Source of the DNA: Eunapius fragilis
Taxonomy: Eukaryota; Porifera; Demospongiae; Spongillida; Spongillidae
Length of the DNA stretch: 64,000 nucleotides
Direction of reading: 5' to 3'
Assembly (NCBI GenBank): GCA_963681505.1
Contig: OY811974.1
Location: 1,199,128 to 1,263,127, forward strand
The notes beneath the pieces were generated by a model, which worked only from the letters and a program-made list of their open reading frames with translations, was not told the origin of the DNA and made no database searches. A program made the position numbers and the translations under genes. Positions 59,000-64,000 of this stretch are shown one piece after another. How positions within the stretch are numbered: position 1 is the stretch's first letter; each line of letters opens with the position of its first letter.

Positions 59000-60990
59000 G
59001 GGAGTATCTGATTTGATTGGAGCGCACGGTTTTGTGTGCCTTGGATTGATCAGTTATGAATCCCAAACCGTTAGTCTTGTACCCAGACTTGACTGATGTA
59101 TGTGGACCCCAAATGCACCAAAAATATACAAAAATTGGCATTAGTAATGTTTTCGATGCCACTGCTATCTTCCCCAGACCCAACTGGTCTGGGCTGATCC
59201 CAATGCGCTTTCTGTGTGTGAAAAGAAAGAGTGTTACGGCTTATATAATGATCCAAATACAGCACTCTGGACTAGTGTTGATGTACTTTTAGAGATGGCT
59301 GTACGACGCTGAACTTCTAAGAGGGCGAGATGCGTTATATAACATACAACATGTACACACAAACATATCTACCACACAAATACAACTACGTCTGCACACT
59401 ATTCTTTCGGCAGAGACAATGCCCAATTCGTTAAGAACTCCACAAATTGATTATTACAATAACACATTAATGTGCACATAAAAAATTTTCACTCTAAATT
59501 TTCATGGTTTGTTGATTTTCCACCACAACTTCCTCCCTTTCGCTATCGTCTAAATCCGTTAGATCTAGTAAACAGAAGGGGCGGGTTTATCATGCATGCT
59601 TGATATTAAGCAAAACAAAATACCCACCAATTATGCTATTCTTAGGAGAAGTTTGGTGTTGCCACATCTGTAGGGAGGTCCTCCTTGGTATTGTTGATCT
59701 CAGCACCACGATCAAAATATCGCGAGCTTAGAACAGTGAGTGTGTCACATGACAGCCATGTAGCTTCTGGATGAACCTGACCTCAAAGAATCAAAGAATA
59801 CCTGGTACTGGGCAGCTTATTCTTTTCTCTCCTCCCTTTGCTCCTCCCTCCTCTCCAGTTCTGATAAAAGTGGTGCAATTCTGTGGGAAGCAAAGTTTGA
59901 GTGGCAACCCACAAAGCTTCTAGTATACCCCTCCCCAGTCCTGTGAACCCCTTCCTCAACCACATTGTGCACAGGCTGGCTGACCCACCTGTGGTATTGG
60001 CAGTGGTGTCATCACCTTAGGTAGCAGGCAAGGCCATGCACGTTATCAAATAAACGTTGCACATAGCACTATTATTGGCAGCATGATTCCAGTTGGTCCA
60101 GCTGGAATCACTGCGGGGGGTTGAACACTTAGTACGATCTTTAATAGCATAGGTGATTCATGAGTGAGTTTCTGACTAGCTCTGGTTGCATCGTCCATAG
60201 CTTGCTCGACGGTGGTAGTCTTGTACCAGACCCCGATTCTTACAGCTGTAGGTGCCGCTACGTGGAAAGAGGGTCTGCATGAATATGGAACGCCGTTTGT
60301 TACAAAAATTGCACACACGCTATTAAGTTTTTGACATACCGCTTGTAATACCTCCCCAATTCCTAGAACGTTTGAGATCTACATGTGTTCCTGCGTAAGC
60401 GCACTAGCAGCGACAGCCAAGATAATTGGCGCTTCGTGTTACTGCTCCCTCTTCTGAAAGGCTGGACTCGAGTACAGCATGGCTCCATTATAGTCTGGGG
60501 TACGACGATGATACCTAGAGGTACCGATTTTGATTTTGCATTATCCCCCTTTTCTTGCGTCCAAACCTCCAAATGCACAATGAACCACATGCATGCAACT
60601 GATGGTGGGCACACTCATGACCTTACAGTCCTGCCTCGCACTGGTGGAAATATATCTCCTCCCACTAGTGGAAAATAAGTTTAATGTTCACACACGTCGT
60701 GGGGGTCGACGGGTGTGCTGTGAGCTGCCGCAGCTACATAAGCTAGACCTACTTTTGGGGGGTAGTGTGACGGGTCAGCGGGACACGCCCCATTGCTGGG
60801 GGTGTGTGTGCTTGGACCTGCATGTGTGGCCCCGCCCGGGGTTACGTAGACGTATGCAGGTCCGATCCCCAGGGGTCGACATTAACGAGGGAGACCACAC
60901 ACACCCCAAATGTAGGAAATAGTGATATATGAGGTGTGGGCGAACCAAGTCAATGTTGTATGCACGGCTTGTGCGTTGTGCACGCTATAG
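59000..60990. other. No recognisable gene
   Basis: Short frames only (for example 60046-60318 and 60363-60614 minus). 60680-60920 is GC-richer, with GGGGGTGTGTGTGC and the inverted-like pair GGACCTGCAT/ATGCAGGTCC (60813-60822 and 60852-60861). It may be the 3' end of the tyrosine-recombinase element. Confidence 0.35.
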
Positions 60991-61019
60991 ACTATAAGAT
61001 GCTACTTGGGTACGAGCAT

Positions 61020-61523
61020 CTATCCGATGCGGGAAATTAAGGCTGAAGTTGAAGCGAGTTGCTGCCTAGGCGTCCGGATGTAGCTTAGGAATGCCGCGCT
61101 GTTCCAGCGACCGAGTAGCTGTATGGTAGAATCTTCGATGCCGGTGGCTGCGGCAGCTGTTGCTGCTCCGATTCTGACGCTATGCCCTGCGTAGTTGCAG
61201 GCTGGCAGCCCCAAGGTCGACAGAGCCTTACGCACCTCCGACACGAATTTCAGTTACAAGAGCGGCTTCGAATCGCGCATCCTGAAGAAAGGGCCGGGGG
61301 ATGCGCCCCTGACGGCCACGTATGCAAGGCACGCGTCGACCGGGCAGATAGTGTTGCCAGTCTTGCCAATAAACACGTCCGCTCCCTCGCCAAATTGGTC
61401 GCATTTCGCCACATAAAGATGGATCTTCAGCTGCGTGGGCTGGGACGCATGGTTAAACGTGACGTCCCCCCACGCATCAGAGCTCTGCCCCATCCTCTTC
61501 TTTGGTTCCAATCTCCGTTCCAT
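61020..61523 (-). pseudogene. Tyrosine recombinase catalytic domain with in-frame stop
   Basis: Reverse strand, one reading frame from 61523 to 61020 broken by a TAA at 61254-61256. Before the stop: WGDVTFNHASQPTQLKIHLY VAKCDQFGEGADVFIGKTGN, CPVDACLAYVAVRGASPGPF F. After it: VSEVRKALSTLGLPACNYAG HSVRIGAATAAAATGIEDST IQLLGRWNSAAFLSYIRTP. The HSVR box, LGRW and SYIRTP supply the His/Arg, Trp and nucleophilic Tyr of the family. It cuts and rejoins DNA for element circularisation and integration. Resembles recombinases of DIRS/Ngaro or Crypton-like elements. No reverse transcriptase was found beside it. Confidence 0.8.
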
Positions 61524-62379
61524 CCGTCATGGGGGCCCCCTGGGTTCCAACCCCAACACCTCCCGTCTCTCCACCACTGTCCCATGGCATGATACCCATA
61601 TGGGGTCCAACTTGTTTTTCCTTTTCTTTTTTCTTCTACTTCCCTTTGTTCCTCCCTATCCCCTTGTGTGGGTTTTCTTGAGCCTACTTGTTCATCCTTG
61701 TCTCCTTTTGTAGAGTTTGTGATTTTGGGTGGGTTACTCACTATCCTAGCTGTGGATTGTTGTGTGTTGTTAACAGGGTTTGGTTTTTTGTTTCTCCTCT
61801 TCCTTCTATGGGTTCTCCCCTTTCCCTCAGACAAGTCTCTGTAAACATTCTTCCCTCATGTATTTTCATGGCATGTTTTAATTTTTTATTTCTCACCCCC
61901 TTCATCTCCTTTTTATTAATTTCCACTTGCAATGCTGCTTTTCTCTCTTCCCACGTGCAAATCTTTACTATCCTCTATCTGTCAATCTCATCTTTTGTCT
62001 TTTCTAGTAAAGTGGAGTAATGTGATCTACATAAGGCTAGTAATTCCAGTGATTTATTATTTAGCACCTGTTTCCATTTCTTCCTAAGTGCATCATCTGC
62101 TCTGTGGGCTACACATGGGACGAAGGTTTTCAGACCTATGTGGTATATACTGTGGCTCACACAGTCATTAGCAAACGTGAGATGATGGCCTAGAATTGTT
62201 TTGCTACAGAAAGCTTCATTTAGATGTTTGATTAGGCTTCCTAAACTAGGGGTTTCATCTTCATTTAGGTCAGCAGTTTTGTTGCGTGTTCTTCCTTCTA
62301 TTACTGTGTTTTCTTCTATAACTACATTCTCCTCTATGTCCCTATCTCTAGCACCAATTTCTTTTGCTCTCACTTCCAC
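61427..62379 (-). pseudogene. Upstream ORF(s) of the tyrosine-recombinase element
   Basis: Reverse strand. 62379-61975 encodes EVRAKEIGARDRDIEENVVI, LGHHLTFANDCVSHSIYHIG and LRKKWKQVLNNKSLELLALC. After frameshifts a coiled, basic stretch (KAALQVEINKKEMKGVRNKK) and 61834-61427 (RRKRRNKKPNPVNNTQQS, then Trp/Gly-rich GWNPGGPHDGWNGDWNQRRG) follow. Lies directly 5' of the recombinase on the same strand, so it is probably a gag-like or DNA-binding protein of the same element. Family not recognised. Confidence 0.45.
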
Positions 62380-62544
62380 ATTTCCCTCTAATTACCTCAT
62401 CATTTCCATTCATTTCCTTTTCTACCCTTACAGTATCTTCCGCACCATTTCTATCCATTTCCCTTTCTGCACCTACAATAACTTCCGCTCCCACCATTTC
62501 TTTTACTACGACAATGTTAGCCTCTGCATTCCTGTTTGCTTCAG

Positions 62545-62875
62545 CTTGTGAGCTTGTCCCTTGGTACCTGTCTTGTGGGTGACCTCTGCATGGTGTAACC
62601 CCATTAGTTTTTTTTTAACCCTTATGGTCCGGCTTTTTGGGGCGTGTACACTTAGCGATATTTTCAAAGTCCCACTTTGTTCGTATCCTTGGCTCTGCAT
62701 GTGATTATCTCTGTGTAAGAACATCCTGTGAGCTTGTCCCTTGGTATCTGACTTGTGGGTAACCATAGGGTAACCCCTTTCGTTTTATATTTAACCCTTA
62801 TGGTCCTGCTTTTTGGGGCGGTGTACACTTAGCGTTTTTTCAAAGTCCCACTTAGTTCATTCCCTTCACTCTGCA
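62545..62875. repeat. Two direct repeats of about 180 bp
   Basis: TGAGCTTGTCCCTTGGTA, CTTGTGGGTGACC or AACC, CCTTATGGTCC, CTTTTTGGGGCG, GTACACTTAGCG and CAAAGTCCCACTT occur in the same order in 62547-62680 and 62729-62860. Confidence 0.85.
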
Positions 62876-63045
62876 TGTGATTGTTTGATTTGATGGCTGT
62901 GATGATGCAATACAATACGATAGTAAACAAAAAAAAACACAAGAAAAAACTTACTTCACCAATGTTCACAGGGAGTTTCATCAGAGTGAGACGATCTTTC
63001 TAAGGGCGAGGCAGGTTTTCCTCATGTGTTTGACATTAACGAGCT

Positions 63046-64000
63046 ATCAAAAACTTATTTTCTGCAAAAGAAGCATTGCAGTTTATAGAAACGTACATGG
63101 CATGAATATACTTACCCTTTTGGAAATTCTTCATGGCTGTTCTTAGTGACCTGGTGATGCTAAAACCTTGGTGCGCAATTAAAACTGTGAAAAACGTGCT
63201 CATGACGTTTTTTAAATGGCGAAAGACGTGCTCGTGAAGGGAGGAGAAACGTTTTCGCAAACGCTGGAATTAGCGCGAACTGTACTTGTTAATTGGATAC
63301 CCTAAAACGACGTTGACGTTCCGTTGCCGTGCCGTTTGTCAAAACGGCCGTGCAACAGCAATGGCATTTTAAGAAACGTAAAGTTTTTTTTTGACCACTA
63401 CTGTACGTGGGTTTGCCACCTCAGTCACACCGCCACTGCCAATTCATACCGTTCCTAAGCATGCTAATGCTAAGGGTTCAAATCAAGTGATGGATCGTTT
63501 GTCGATGCGCTACTGATTAACTTAAGACATAGTACGTACGTGATTACCGCTATCTCTATTTACACATGATAATTTTAAATATTATTTTCATGGAAAAAAG
63601 TTTGGTGGGGCTCAAGCCCCCCCCTTGTCTATGGCCTTGCAAGATGAGCTGGAGCTGCCCAACATAGACACCAGCCATCATCACTATCTCCTGCCACAAA
63701 TGCTGCTTATAAACTGCGGGCACTACTAAATGCAGTAACCTATATACGAACTTAGCCTTTATAGGTGAGATGGCAATTGCTATGCTGCCTGTTTGCTTGT
63801 GAAGTAGATTGAATGACTACAGTAGAAGAGCGTAACAGATTAATTGCCGCTTCTAGTAGCGTGTTTACAAACACATGTCCTTCTGCGAATGTTATTTTAG
63901 TGCTAAACTGATGTGATCTGAGAATTGGAGAATTAAACATTCGAGCTGAGTTTAGAATGGCTAGGTTGATTGAAGGCTGTTATCCAATTCTTAGGTAGTC
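63046..64000. repeat. Direct duplication, copy 2 (uninterrupted)
   Basis: Contains the pre-insertion site CCTGTT at 63788-63793, which gives the exact boundaries of the 4.93-kb insertion at 53845-58773. Confidence 0.88.

Overview
The window looks like about 64 kb of an invertebrate animal genome, most likely a demosponge of the Amphimedon queenslandica type. That is inferred from gene content and style: small introns with GT/AG ends, SRCR receptors, a Tollip-like C2 gene, a Death-domain exon, an intronless URM1, and a mixed load of DIRS, Gypsy, LINE, MULE, hAT and pogo remnants. I could not run a database search. A run of 200 Ns (22698-22897) marks a scaffold gap.

Layout. 1-20.4 kb: two tandem copies of a gene encoding a Tollip-like C2 domain, a Pro/Tyr hexapeptide array and a hydrophobic tail. 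Copy 1 (90-8183) lacks its first exon, which lies before the window. Copy 2 (12976-19885) can be assembled in full, six exons, 529 aa, with every splice phase agreeing. Between them lies a broken duplicate of an SRCR receptor gene (8860-11650) that carries a retroelement insertion. 20.5-28.1 kb: MULE transposase remnants, the scaffold gap, a proline-rich repeat element, a fold-back element, two 3'-terminal exons of an unknown gene, and one Death-domain exon. 28.9-39.8 kb: the best genic stretch, with SRCR receptor gene 1 (349 aa), URM1 (99 aa) and SRCR receptor gene 2 (648 aa, long Ser/Thr-rich stalk), all on the + strand. 41-52 kb: minus-strand pogo-like and Gypsy fragments, a 5'-inverted Groucho/TLE retrocopy, a DIRS-type retroelement and more proline-rich elements. 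52.7-64 kb: a duplicated segment whose first copy was split by a nested pair of DNA transposons, the inner one with TIRs of about 700 bp and a 28-bp interstitial telomeric repeat inside its coding region, then a tyrosine-recombinase element.

Biology. Three gene types here fit innate recognition and signalling: SRCR type I membrane receptors, a Death-domain exon, and a Tollip-like C2 protein. This is a suggestive neighbourhood, not a proven pathway. The most novel object is the Tollip-like gene. It keeps a C2 domain close to Tollip, but in place of the CUE domain it has arrays of PA(D/E)(R/S)YH and a Gly/Ala-rich hydrophobic tail. Much of the rest is transposon biology that can be read as a history, because duplicated segments supply the uninterrupted version of several insertion sites.
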